A DNA stretch of 5,241 nucleotides, from NCBI GenBank assembly GCA_021775655.1, contig JAJFHK010000037.1, positions 1 to 5,241 of the forward strand, read 5' to 3'. The DNA is from Filomicrobium sp. (GTDB taxonomy: Bacteria; Pseudomonadota; Alphaproteobacteria; Rhizobiales; Hyphomicrobiaceae). Below the pieces are notes generated by a model, which made no database searches, was not told the origin of the DNA, and worked only from the letters and a program-made list of their open reading frames with translations. The translations under genes and the position numbers were made by a program. Positions 1 to 5,241 of this stretch are shown one piece after another (positions within the stretch are counted from its first letter, which is position 1; every line of letters starts with the position of its first letter).

Positions 1-321
1 TCCTTGACCTTAGGGGCAGGTGGACGAACGGAGGCGGGTCTTATGATGCGATTGCCCCCCTCATGCAAGCAAAAAATCCCGCCTGCGGTTGAAATATTTT
101 TCCAGCGTTTCACCTTGAATTAACAATGGCTTCGCTCAGTCGTCTCGTGCGGATTTGGACGTGGCTAAACGATGAGCGAATTGAATGCGTTGGCCTGTTG
201 GGACAGTCGGCGACAGGCTTAGGGTGTCGCTAGCTGAAAATGTTGTGTTGGAGCAGCAAGGCGGTGGCGAAGGCAGCATTCCAGCCACGCTGCTTGTCGC
301 AGCCGGTTCCGTCTGGCTGCA
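1..321. other. Intergenic or gene-edge region left of the AsmA gene, no confident gene
   Basis: No complete gene can be supported here. Three frames are open to the left edge. On the plus strand, one runs from position 3 to a TGA at 90-92 and would end ...APLMQAKNPACG; another runs from position 1 to a TAA at 121-123 and contains an ATG at 43 with GGAGG 8 bases upstream (30-34). On the minus strand, a frame is open from about 89 to the edge. Any of these could be the end or start of a neighbouring gene, but they overlap, so at most one is likely real and the sequence does not decide. On the minus strand, a short GC-rich palindrome (79-88) is followed by a run of T (71-76 read in reverse). It could be a weak terminator for leftward transcription, but its stem is only about 3 bp. 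Positions 125-298 show nothing recognisable. Confidence 0.5.
299..320 (-). repeat. Inverted repeat directly after the AsmA stop codon
   Basis: Read on the minus strand, GCAGCC and GGCTGC form a perfect 6-bp stem around a 10-base loop. It begins one base after the TGA stop of the AsmA gene. There is no T run behind it, so it is not a canonical intrinsic terminator. It may be a 3'-end stabilising hairpin or chance in GC-rich DNA. Confidence 0.35.
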
Positions 322-2619
322 TCAGCGCCCGCCAAGTAGGCCGTCTAGAAGTTTCTTCGCCTTTCCGCCGCCGTTCTCTTTTCCGCCACCGCCCAACAAT
401 TCGTCGAGAACTTTTCCGGCTTTCTCGCCACCGTACTGGCGGCCAAGTTCGCGAATGGCGCTTGGATCATTGAACAGCCCCTTGAGGTCAGGCGTATAGC
501 TCAGGTTTTCGAAAGGACCATGCACGCGGACAGGAACTTCCAGGCCCTTGGTGGCCTTGTTGCCACCTTGTCCGGAAAGGTTTGCAACCAGCTTAGGCTT
601 GACCGTGTAATCAACCCTGCGGGCAGGCAGCATCACTTTTCCTTCGCCGGTAACTCGCAAGAGCGGGCTCAGCATTTCGAGGTCGGTATTTACAGCGACA
701 CCATCACTGATGTTGAACGACCCGGAGAGCTTGGAGAAGTCGGTTTGCTCGTCAGGTGAACCATTCAAGTCATTGAATCGTCCCTGCTGCACGGAGCGGA
801 TGGCCTTAGGTAGGTTGACACCGACAATGGCCCCATTCTCAAAGGCAAAGCTTGTCGTACCGTTGAGTCTGGAAATGATACTTCGTTGGCTGGTACCTGT
901 ACTTGTTACAGCGAGCAGCAGCTGCCCCTTGCCGGCGAGCCAGTCGATCTCGGCCGCATCGGTAAGAAGGGGTTGTGCGGACACACCGCTCAGATTGAAG
1001 TTAGCAGCAAACGAGGGGGTCTTAGGCCGGGCGTTCAACGTAAACACGCCGCGGCCGGAGCCTTCGTAAAGCTCCATCTCTTCGAGTTTGGCTGTGAGCG
1101 CCTGATTGAGAAGCGCGACCGTCATCGTCGAACGGCCGACTTTGATATTCTCGTACAGCAACTTGCCGAGCTTCAGGTTGAGATTGGCGTTCAGCTCTTC
1201 GAGGGGCGAAACGTCGAATGGTTCGTTACTCCAACCTTCGCGCTTGGAATAACCCTTGACGCGCGCACCGGGCTCTTTGATCAAGTCTTCGATCGAGTCG
1301 GGCGCAGGCTGTGCTCCCGCTCTTTCAGCCTCCGCTGCATTTCCAGCTCGCTGGGTTTTGGTCTTCCTACCCGCGCGCTGCTTGTTGCCGGCGCCGCTGG
1401 GTGGCAGGTATTTGTTCAGATCAAGTACGGAAAGGCCGAGGCTGCCCCTCAAGTTTGGACGCGACCCGGTCATATCGGCAATGATGTTGCCACTAGCCTT
1501 GGCACCATCGATTTCCATGTCGAGCTTGGATAATTGATAGACTGGTCCGTCCGCCTTCAAACGACTTTTGATGCTGAGCGGACCGAAGCCGGTTGCGGGC
1601 GGCAACTTCGTACCAAGCCACCTGGCAAGCAGGCGGATCGATGATGTTTCGATTGAGACATCGCCATTGAGCTGGAGATCGTTTGAAAAATCGATCGAAC
1701 CGTCATATTTGGCTTCGACTTTATTCGACTTCACGGTCGCATCAATATTCGCCGGCTGCTTGGTCAGAACCTGCTTTAAGGATTTCATGACCGCCTGAAA
1801 ATCGATCTTGTCTCCCCGGTAGCGCAAATCTCCGTTCGCCGTCACCGGCCTGCCCAGCGACTTCAAGGCCACCGTCACGTTGATATTGCCAATGTTTTCG
1901 CGGGCAGCCTCGGTGGCATTGGTATAGCGAATTCTTCCGTCCACAATGCGCACGTCGCCCAATTCGATCTGCTCAAGTGCGGCAACGTCAACGTTGCCAC
2001 CTGCTGCAGGTGCCGAGGCATCGTTGGCAATGCCGCCACCAGCTTGTGCCAATCGAATAGGACCGTCACTGACACGGCCGGCAAAGTCCCAGCTCTTGCG
2101 GCCCTTTTGATCGACACGGAAATCAAACACAGGCTCGTCGAGCAGAAACTGATCGACGACAACTTTACGCGAAAGCAGCGGCAGGAGCTTTACCTGCACG
2201 TTCAGTGACTTCATGCGGACGAACGCAGGTCCTTTCATGCCTGGTGGAGGTGAAAGGCTGACGCCAGCCATGTTGAAGCCCAGACCCGGATAGAATGTCA
2301 GACCTGTACGGCCTGCAATTTTTAGATCGCGCCCGGTGGTCGACTTCACCTGAGAGATAAGTTGGTCGCGAATAAGCTCGGTGGGCGGCGCCACAAACAA
2401 TACGGTGAGCCCCGCGCCGATCAGCACCAGTAGGCCAACAGCGAAATAAAGGATGATCGAACCAAATCCAGAAGTGCGTTGCCGTTTCGGCTTGCGGCGT
2501 GGGCCGCCGGGCCGGCGACCGCGACGCGGCGGACCAGCAGCATTTGGTGCGCCCGGTTGGGGGCCGTTGTCCGAGCCGGGACGGTATGTTTCGATGCCCG
2601 GTGGTTTGCGGTTCGTCAT
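322..2619 (-). CDS. AsmA family protein, inner-membrane anchored with a large periplasmic domain
   Basis: AsmA-family proteins are inner-membrane proteins with a long beta-rich periplasmic part. In Enterobacteria, relatives are linked to phospholipid transport to the outer membrane and to envelope homeostasis. From the ATG at 2619 the product is 765 residues. Residues 1-50 are a cytosolic tail rich in Pro, Gly and Arg. Residues 52-77 form one hydrophobic transmembrane segment followed by PPTELIRDQL, the usual AsmA entry. Residues 78-400 form the N-terminal AsmA domain, including GLTFYPGLGFNMAGVSL. Residues 409-448 are a Lys/Arg/Ala-rich linker. Residues 462-710 form the C-terminal AsmA domain: EGWSNEPFDVSPL, a LLYENIKVG strand, and LNGTTSFAFENGAIVGVNL at about 585-603. 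The end (738-765) is two LLGG-type repeats joined by a Gly/Lys spacer. A GTG ten codons upstream (2649) keeps the frame open, but the ATG has the better ribosome site. The gene is monocistronic here and divergent from the nuclease gene. The family call is firm; the exact substrate is unknown. Confidence 0.93.
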   Translation of the reverse strand: MTNRKPPGIETYRPGSDNGPQPGAPNAAGPPRRGRRPGGPRRKPKRQRTSGFGSIILYFAVGLLVLIGAGLTVLFVAPPTELIRDQLISQVKSTTGRDLKIAGRTGLTFYPGLGFNMAGVSLSPPPGMKGPAFVRMKSLNVQVKLLPLLSRKVVVDQFLLDEPVFDFRVDQKGRKSWDFAGRVSDGPIRLAQAGGGIANDASAPAAGGNVDVAALEQIELGDVRIVDGRIRYTNATEAARENIGNINVTVALKSLGRPVTANGDLRYRGDKIDFQAVMKSLKQVLTKQPANIDATVKSNKVEAKYDGSIDFSNDLQLNGDVSIETSSIRLLARWLGTKLPPATGFGPLSIKSRLKADGPVYQLSKLDMEIDGAKASGNIIADMTGSRPNLRGSLGLSVLDLNKYLPPSGAGNKQRAGRKTKTQRAGNAAEAERAGAQPAPDSIEDLIKEPGARVKGYSKREGWSNEPFDVSPLEELNANLNLKLGKLLYENIKVGRSTMTVALLNQALTAKLEEMELYEGSGRGVFTLNARPKTPSFAANFNLSGVSAQPLLTDAAEIDWLAGKGQLLLAVTSTGTSQRSIISRLNGTTSFAFENGAIVGVNLPKAIRSVQQGRFNDLNGSPDEQTDFSKLSGSFNISDGVAVNTDLEMLSPLLRVTGEGKVMLPARRVDYTVKPKLVANLSGQGGNKATKGLEVPVRVHGPFENLSYTPDLKGLFNDPSAIRELGRQYGGEKAGKVLDELLGGGGKENGGGKAKKLLDGLLGGR

Positions 2620-2625
2620 TTGCAA

Positions 2626-2634
2626 CTCTCTCTC
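2626..2634 (-). promoter_or_regulatory. Ribosome binding site that selects the ATG at 2619
   Basis: The minus strand reads GAGAGAGAG, a purine run ending 6 bases before the ATG at 2619-2617. The alternative GTG at 2649-2647 has no comparable purine run, and the residues between the two starts include this site. The shorter 765-residue protein is therefore preferred. Confidence 0.65.
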
Positions 2635-2751
2635 GATATTCTGAAGCACTTGTGGCCCAAGCGGATGCGCAGCGCTGCTCTGATTTGCGCTGCCGCAATC
2701 GCGTCTTGCTAGCCGCTATGCTGCTTTCGCATTGACTACAGCTAGGCTGAA

Positions 2752-2782
2752 ATTATGTCACGCCCATGCATCGCCGCAGCAA
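2752..2782 (-). promoter_or_regulatory. Candidate promoter for the AsmA gene
   Basis: On the minus strand, TTGCTG (2782-2777) and CATAAT (2757-2752) resemble sigma-70 -35 and -10 boxes, but the spacer is 19 bases, longer than the ideal 17. Transcription would start near 2745 and give a leader of about 125 bases. This is one of the more promoter-like pairs in the divergent region, but the match is only partial. Confidence 0.28.
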
Positions 2783-2975
2783 GTGCCAAAGATTGTGCAC
2801 GGAATAATACGCATCAGTGCCCGCAGCGACAGCGCCGCCATACTTCCCCCTATGGTTGCAAGTCCCGCACGTCTCCGGATCTGATGATTCGATCACCTGT
2901 CAAGGGCTTTATCTAGCCAACGTAATGCCTTGAAAAAGACATGCGGGCGTACTTCGACTCAGCTAAATACAACCT

Positions 2976-3740
2976 ATGAGTGTATTTTATTGGTGTCGGA
3001 CTGCCGGATGGCGAGTGGCGTTTGCGCTCGCTTGCGGCATCGCTGCAGCGCAGGGACTTATTGTTGGCGTTGAACCATCAGCCGCTGGACCGTCTGGATC
3101 GAGGCCTGCTGCAATGGCGGTCGTGACAGGGACCGCACGTATCGTCGATGGCGATACCATCGATGTCGGTGGGCGACGCGTGCGCCTTGAGGGAATTGAC
3201 GCACCAGAATCCGCGCAGACCTGCCCGGCTCGGTATCTAGGCGGCATTCTTGGACCCTGGCGCTGCGGAGTTGCGGCGAGTTCGGCACTGGCACGGCTGA
3301 TCGGATCTTCATCCGTATCTTGCGAAACTCACAAGACCGACAAATACGAACGCCTGGTTGCGACCTGTTTTTTGGGTGGACGGGATATCAGTCGCGAATT
3401 AGTGCGCCAGGGGTATGCGTGGGCGTTTGTTAAGTACTCGATCAATTACGTCGCCGAGGAGAAGTTGGCGCGGACTGAGAAGATTGGAATTTGGGCCTCG
3501 CGCGAACCTGCACAACCCGCCTGGGAATATCGCAAGCGCCGCTGGGCGACGGCAGAGCAGGTTGCGCCCGCCGGCTGTGTCATCAAGGGCAATATCTCAG
3601 CACGAGGCGATCGCATCTATCACACGCCCTGGAGCCCTTGGTACGCCAAGGTGCGCATTAATGTACGTTCCGGAGAGCGATGGTTTTGCGACGAAGGACA
3701 GGCGATTGCCGCTGGTTTTCGTCGGGCACGTGGAAGGTGA
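2976..3740 (+). CDS. Secreted thermonuclease-family (SNase-fold) endonuclease with C-terminal two-Cys domain
   Basis: This is a calcium-dependent type of nuclease fold that cleaves DNA and RNA, probably exported. The product is 254 residues. Residues 1-13 are a short charged start and 14-30 a hydrophobic core, consistent with a signal peptide; cleavage is likely between residues 25 and 37. The SNase domain spans about 47-175. IVDGDT (56-61), VRLEGIDAPES (69-79) and TDKYERLVA (121-129) match the family motifs. By motif alignment to staphylococcal nuclease, D60, R70, D75, E78 and R126 correspond to D21, R35, D40, E43 and R87, so the active site looks intact. ELVRQGYAW (141-149) is the usual late motif. 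Residues 195-250 form an extra domain with C201 and C238, GNISARGDRIYH and GERWFCDE, resembling the tail I recall in rhizobial ExoI-like proteins. The ATG is bounded by an in-frame TAA 9 bases upstream (2964-2966) and has no clear Shine-Dalgarno. The family is secure; the biological role (nutrient scavenging, biofilm DNA turnover) is not shown. Confidence 0.92.
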   Translation: MSVFYWCRTAGWRVAFALACGIAAAQGLIVGVEPSAAGPSGSRPAAMAVVTGTARIVDGDTIDVGGRRVRLEGIDAPESAQTCPARYLGGILGPWRCGVAASSALARLIGSSSVSCETHKTDKYERLVATCFLGGRDISRELVRQGYAWAFVKYSINYVAEEKLARTEKIGIWASREPAQPAWEYRKRRWATAEQVAPAGCVIKGNISARGDRIYHTPWSPWYAKVRINVRSGERWFCDEGQAIAAGFRRARGR

Positions 3741-3771
3741 TTTCGTGGGGCAGGCGTCATGCTGTTAACTG

Positions 3772-3808
3772 GCGTAGGTGTGGTCCTTCTGCGAACAACC
3801 ACCTGCGC
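3772..3808 (+). repeat. Hairpin downstream of the nuclease gene, possible 3'-end structure
   Basis: GCGTAGGTG (3772-3780) can pair with CACCTGCGC (3800-3808) over 9 bp with one G-U pair, around a 19-base loop that can add a few more pairs. It begins 31 bases after the nuclease stop codon, where a transcript end is expected. No T run follows, so an intrinsic terminator is not proven; a 3'-stabilising stem or Rho-assisted end is equally possible. Confidence 0.4.
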
Positions 3809-3931
3809 GAATTCCATGAATCGTCGGGTGGGCGCGGCAATTGAACTCGTTGGTGGTTGACTGAATTTGAAATCTACCTACCGAAGTGACCTTGCATCTG
3901 GGCGGCCCTAAGCATTCGAAATTTACGTATC

Positions 3932-3958
3932 CCGGTGGACCGGACATAGACAAATGTC
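3932..3958. repeat. Two abutting palindromes, function unknown
   Basis: CCGGT-GG-ACCGG (3932-3943) is a 12-base palindrome with a two-base centre. It shares its last base with a second inverted repeat, GACAT-agacaa-ATGTC (3943-3958), whose stem can be extended by two G-C pairs if one G is bulged. The arrangement could be a protein binding site or an RNA structure. There is no adjacent T run and no gene start close by. Confidence 0.35.
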
Positions 3959-4009
3959 GGTGCTTTCGGTCGACCTGGATCAAAAGGATTACAGTTGTTG
4001 CGTGCTGGC

Positions 4010-4165
4010 TTACATGCTGATGCCGCACGCATTTTCAACATTCGTAGTGCTCAGCAAAAACTGGTCGTCACCTAAATTTTTCAAGGGCTTGATGAGGGCA
4101 AGAATTTGCTCCATCAGACGTTGTATCCGGACTTCGCTCTCGCCAGTGGTTCCACCTACGGACAC
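4010..4165 (-). CDS. Doubtful small ORF, 51 codons, unrecognised
   Basis: A frame on the minus strand begins with GTG at 4165-4163, preceded by GGAG 8 bases upstream (4177-4174), and ends with TAA at 4012-4010. The product would be 51 residues, soluble-looking, with a predicted helical stretch around RLMEQILALIKPLKNLG and a C-terminal ...NVENACGISM. A hand count of base composition gives roughly 53, 37 and 59 percent G+C at codon positions 1, 2 and 3, a pattern compatible with coding in a moderately GC-rich genome. The frame extends further upstream to a TTG at 4249, directly after an in-frame TGA. I recognise no family. It overlaps the candidate promoter region of the propeller gene on the opposite strand, so both readings cannot easily be fully right. 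It could be chance or a remnant of a decayed gene. Confidence 0.17.
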   Translation of the reverse strand: MSVGGTTGESEVRIQRLMEQILALIKPLKNLGDDQFLLSTTNVENACGISM

Positions 4166-4192
4166 TATGATTGCTCCAATAACCGTTTGGAG
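4166..4192 (+). promoter_or_regulatory. -10-like hexamer followed by an operator-like inverted repeat
   Basis: TATGAT (4166-4171) differs from the sigma-70 -10 consensus at one base and lies about 95 bases before the propeller start codon, but I see no good -35 at 16-18 bases. Two bases after it begins a perfect 6-bp inverted repeat, CTCCAA (4174-4179) and TTGGAG (4187-4192), separated by 7 bases. A repeat covering the expected transcription start is where repressors commonly bind; it could also be a 5'-UTR hairpin. Confidence 0.3.
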
Positions 4193-4251
4193 AGAGTTAC
4201 TGCTATGCCCGTACCCAACAGCGGGCCGGTACAATCCGCTCGTATCCAATC

Positions 4252-4257
4252 AGAGGA
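4252..4257 (+). promoter_or_regulatory. Ribosome binding site of the propeller gene
   Basis: AGAGGA lies 7 bases before the ATG at 4265. It decides the start, because the same frame is open back to an ATG at 4106; starting at 4265 puts a clean signal peptide at the N-terminus. Confidence 0.75.
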
Positions 4258-4264
4258 AGACAAG

Positions 4265-5158
4265 ATGCTTCGAACTCTTTTTTCCGGCAGCGCCATCTTT
4301 GCTGCCGTTGCCGCACTGGCGGTAACTGGCCATGCCGACACGGCTCGCGCCGATAGCCCCGAAAAGCTTTGGGAGTGGACAAAGGGCTACGGTCCCGAAA
4401 GCGTCATTGTCGATGCAAAAGCAGGCGTGTTTTACGTCAGCAACGGCAATAACGACGCGATGAAGAAGGATGGTGACGGCTACATCTCGAAGCATTCGCT
4501 CGACGGCAAGGTGATCGCCGAGAAGTGGGCATCGGGCTTGAGTGCGCCGAAAGGAATGGCGTTCGTGAACGGGCACCTGTTTGTTGCTGACGTTGATGAA
4601 CTCGTTGAGATCGACTTGAAAGATGGCGGAGTGGTCGCCAAGCATTCTGCTCCGGGCGCCAAGCTCCTCAATGACGTCGCTGCTGATTCCACAGGCACCG
4701 TCTACGTGTCTGATATTGCTGGACAGGCGATCTACCGGTTGGCGGACGGCAAATTTGAAAAATGGATGGAAAGTGGCCCGATGGCTGGCCCGAATGGGTT
4801 ACTCGTCGAAGGCGACAACCTCATCGTCAACACGTGGGGTGAACTGTCGGGCGAGGGCTGGGCAACAAAGACACCTGGCAACGTTTACTCGGTTTCGCTT
4901 GCCGACAAATCCATCAAACCGCTCAGTGATAAGCCGGTCGGCAATCTCGACGCCATGCAAGCACTTGGTGGAGGTGCTTATCTTCTCGGTGATTTCTGGG
5001 TTGGAAAAATCTTGAAATTCTCCGCCGACGGAACCGTTTCGGAAGTAATGGTGCTTGAACAAGGCACCGCCGATTTCGGTTATGATGCGTCGACCAGAAC
5101 ATTAGTTGTGCCAAACATGATGAAAGGCACGGTTACGGCCTACAAGCTGCCCGAGTAA
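4265..5158 (+). CDS. Exported SMP-30/gluconolactonase/LRE-type beta-propeller protein
   Basis: The product is 297 residues. Residues 1-29 are a signal peptide with a hydrophobic core (8-20) and an A-R-A cleavage site before D30, so the mature protein of about 268 residues should be periplasmic. The rest is built from repeating strand units such as ESVIVDAKAGVFYVSN (45-60), APKGMAFVNGHLFVADVD (94-111), LNDVAADSTGTVYVSD (135-150), GPNGLLVEGDNLIVNTWG (175-192) and NLDAMQALGGGAYLLGDF (227-244), the pattern of a six-bladed propeller. In SMP-30/gluconolactonase proteins one metal ion is held by Glu, Asn and Asp. By motif position E45, N177 and D229 could serve, with N137 near the substrate; this alignment is by eye. 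Such proteins hydrolyse lactones in some family members, but many bacterial exported ones have no known substrate and some carry misleading 'ATP/GTP-binding' labels. The gene stands alone, with its own ribosome site and terminator. The fold is secure; the enzyme activity is not. Confidence 0.9.
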   Translation: MLRTLFSGSAIFAAVAALAVTGHADTARADSPEKLWEWTKGYGPESVIVDAKAGVFYVSNGNNDAMKKDGDGYISKHSLDGKVIAEKWASGLSAPKGMAFVNGHLFVADVDELVEIDLKDGGVVAKHSAPGAKLLNDVAADSTGTVYVSDIAGQAIYRLADGKFEKWMESGPMAGPNGLLVEGDNLIVNTWGELSGEGWATKTPGNVYSVSLADKSIKPLSDKPVGNLDAMQALGGGAYLLGDFWVGKILKFSADGTVSEVMVLEQGTADFGYDASTRTLVVPNMMKGTVTAYKLPE

Positions 5159-5177
5159 TCAATCCGGCAGAGAATTC

Positions 5178-5217
5178 AGCGGCGCTGGCCTGGAAAGGGT
5201 GAGCGCCGCTCTTTTTT
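5178..5217 (+). terminator. Intrinsic terminator after the propeller gene
   Basis: A perfect 9-bp GC-rich stem, AGCGGCGCT (5178-5186) with AGCGCCGCT (5202-5210), is followed by C and six T (5212-5217). The 15-base loop contains a small nested stem, CCT and AGG around a GGAA tetraloop. It starts 20 bases after the TAA stop. This is a textbook Rho-independent terminator. Confidence 0.9.
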
Positions 5218-5241
5218 GCCTTGATGTGCATGGGCGGGGCA

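Larger units (their letters stand above)
2620..2975. other. Divergent intergenic region between the AsmA and nuclease genes
   Basis: No protein or RNA gene can be supported in these 356 bases. The region must carry the promoters of two divergent genes. The AsmA side has the candidate promoter at 2752-2782 and a 10-bp perfect palindrome, GCAGCGCTGC (2669-2678), in its presumed leader. The nuclease side has a TTGAAA (2930-2935) without a convincing -10 at the right distance. There are two GANTC sites (2886-2890 and 2956-2960), the CcrM methylation target in Alphaproteobacteria. A TAA in frame at 2964-2966 prevents any upstream extension of the nuclease gene. Confidence 0.6.
3741..4264. other. 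524-bp gap between the nuclease and propeller genes
   Basis: No confident gene is present. Contents from left to right: a 9-bp stem hairpin just after the nuclease stop (3772-3808), a pair of overlapping palindromes (3932-3958), a doubtful minus-strand small ORF (4010-4165), a -10-like TATGAT (4166-4171) followed by an inverted repeat (4174-4192), and the ribosome site of the propeller gene. The propeller reading frame stays open back to 4106, but its residues before 4265 do not resemble a protein domain and the signal peptide starts at 4265. The gap is long for this kind of genome and may hold a decayed gene or a small RNA that I cannot identify. Confidence 0.5.

Noticed and set aside
886..1533. 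215-codon plus-strand frame inside the AsmA gene
   Set aside because: It lies wholly antisense to a well-supported AsmA domain and has no recognisable domain; it is a shadow of GC-rich coding DNA.
2898..2903. Perfect TTGACA on the minus strand in the divergent region
   Set aside because: No -10-like hexamer lies 16-18 bases downstream on that strand; those positions read GATCCG, ATCCGG and TCCGGA.
2976..3035. Lipoprotein signal at the nuclease N-terminus (cysteine at residue 20)
   Set aside because: The residues before it are A-L-A, which lacks the usual Leu at -3, and the hydrophobic stretch continues after the cysteine.
3765..4028. 87-codon minus-strand frame in the gap, with several cysteines
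   Set aside because: It starts with GTG or an internal ATG without a ribosome site, the translation looks random, and it overlaps the hairpin after the nuclease gene.
2901..4092. The 10-mer TCAAGGGCTT found in both intergenic regions (2900s and 4080s)
   Set aside because: The flanks diverge at once and no dyad or spacing is shared, so chance is the simpler explanation.
4106..4264. N-terminal extension of the propeller protein to the ATG at 4106
   Set aside because: The extra 53 residues would bury the signal peptide, show no domain character, and the ATG at 4265 has a good ribosome site.

Overview
The window looks like ordinary chromosome of an alphaproteobacterium, most likely of the Hyphomicrobiales (rhizobial) group. 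This is inferred from three things: a large single-pass AsmA-family protein with a Pro/Arg-rich cytosolic tail, an exported thermonuclease with the short two-cysteine C-terminal domain I associate with rhizobial 'ExoI-type' nucleases, and a periplasmic SMP-30-like beta-propeller, all in moderately GC-rich DNA. No rRNA, tRNA, transposase, CRISPR array or phage gene is visible, and there is no sign of recent gene transfer.

Layout from left to right. Positions 1-321 hold no confident gene; short open frames on both strands run off the left edge and may be the tail of a neighbour. Positions 322-2619 on the minus strand encode a full-length AsmA-family protein of 765 residues. A 356-bp divergent intergenic region (2620-2975) follows. 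Positions 2976-3740 on the plus strand encode a secreted staphylococcal-nuclease-fold endonuclease of 254 residues with all expected catalytic residues. Positions 3741-4264 form a 524-bp gap holding several inverted repeats and one doubtful minus-strand small ORF. Positions 4265-5158 on the plus strand encode an exported six-bladed beta-propeller protein of the SMP-30/gluconolactonase/LRE type (297 residues). A strong intrinsic terminator (5178-5217) closes the window.

The three genes do not look like an operon. The AsmA gene is divergent from the nuclease gene, and the nuclease and propeller genes are tandem but more than 500 bp apart. What they share is the cell envelope: one inner-membrane protein facing the periplasm and two exported proteins. 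I see no evidence of a new multi-gene system. The points most worth a second look are the operator-like inverted repeat just after a -10-like hexamer upstream of the propeller gene, the doubtful 51-codon ORF that overlaps it, and the nuclease C-terminal domain.
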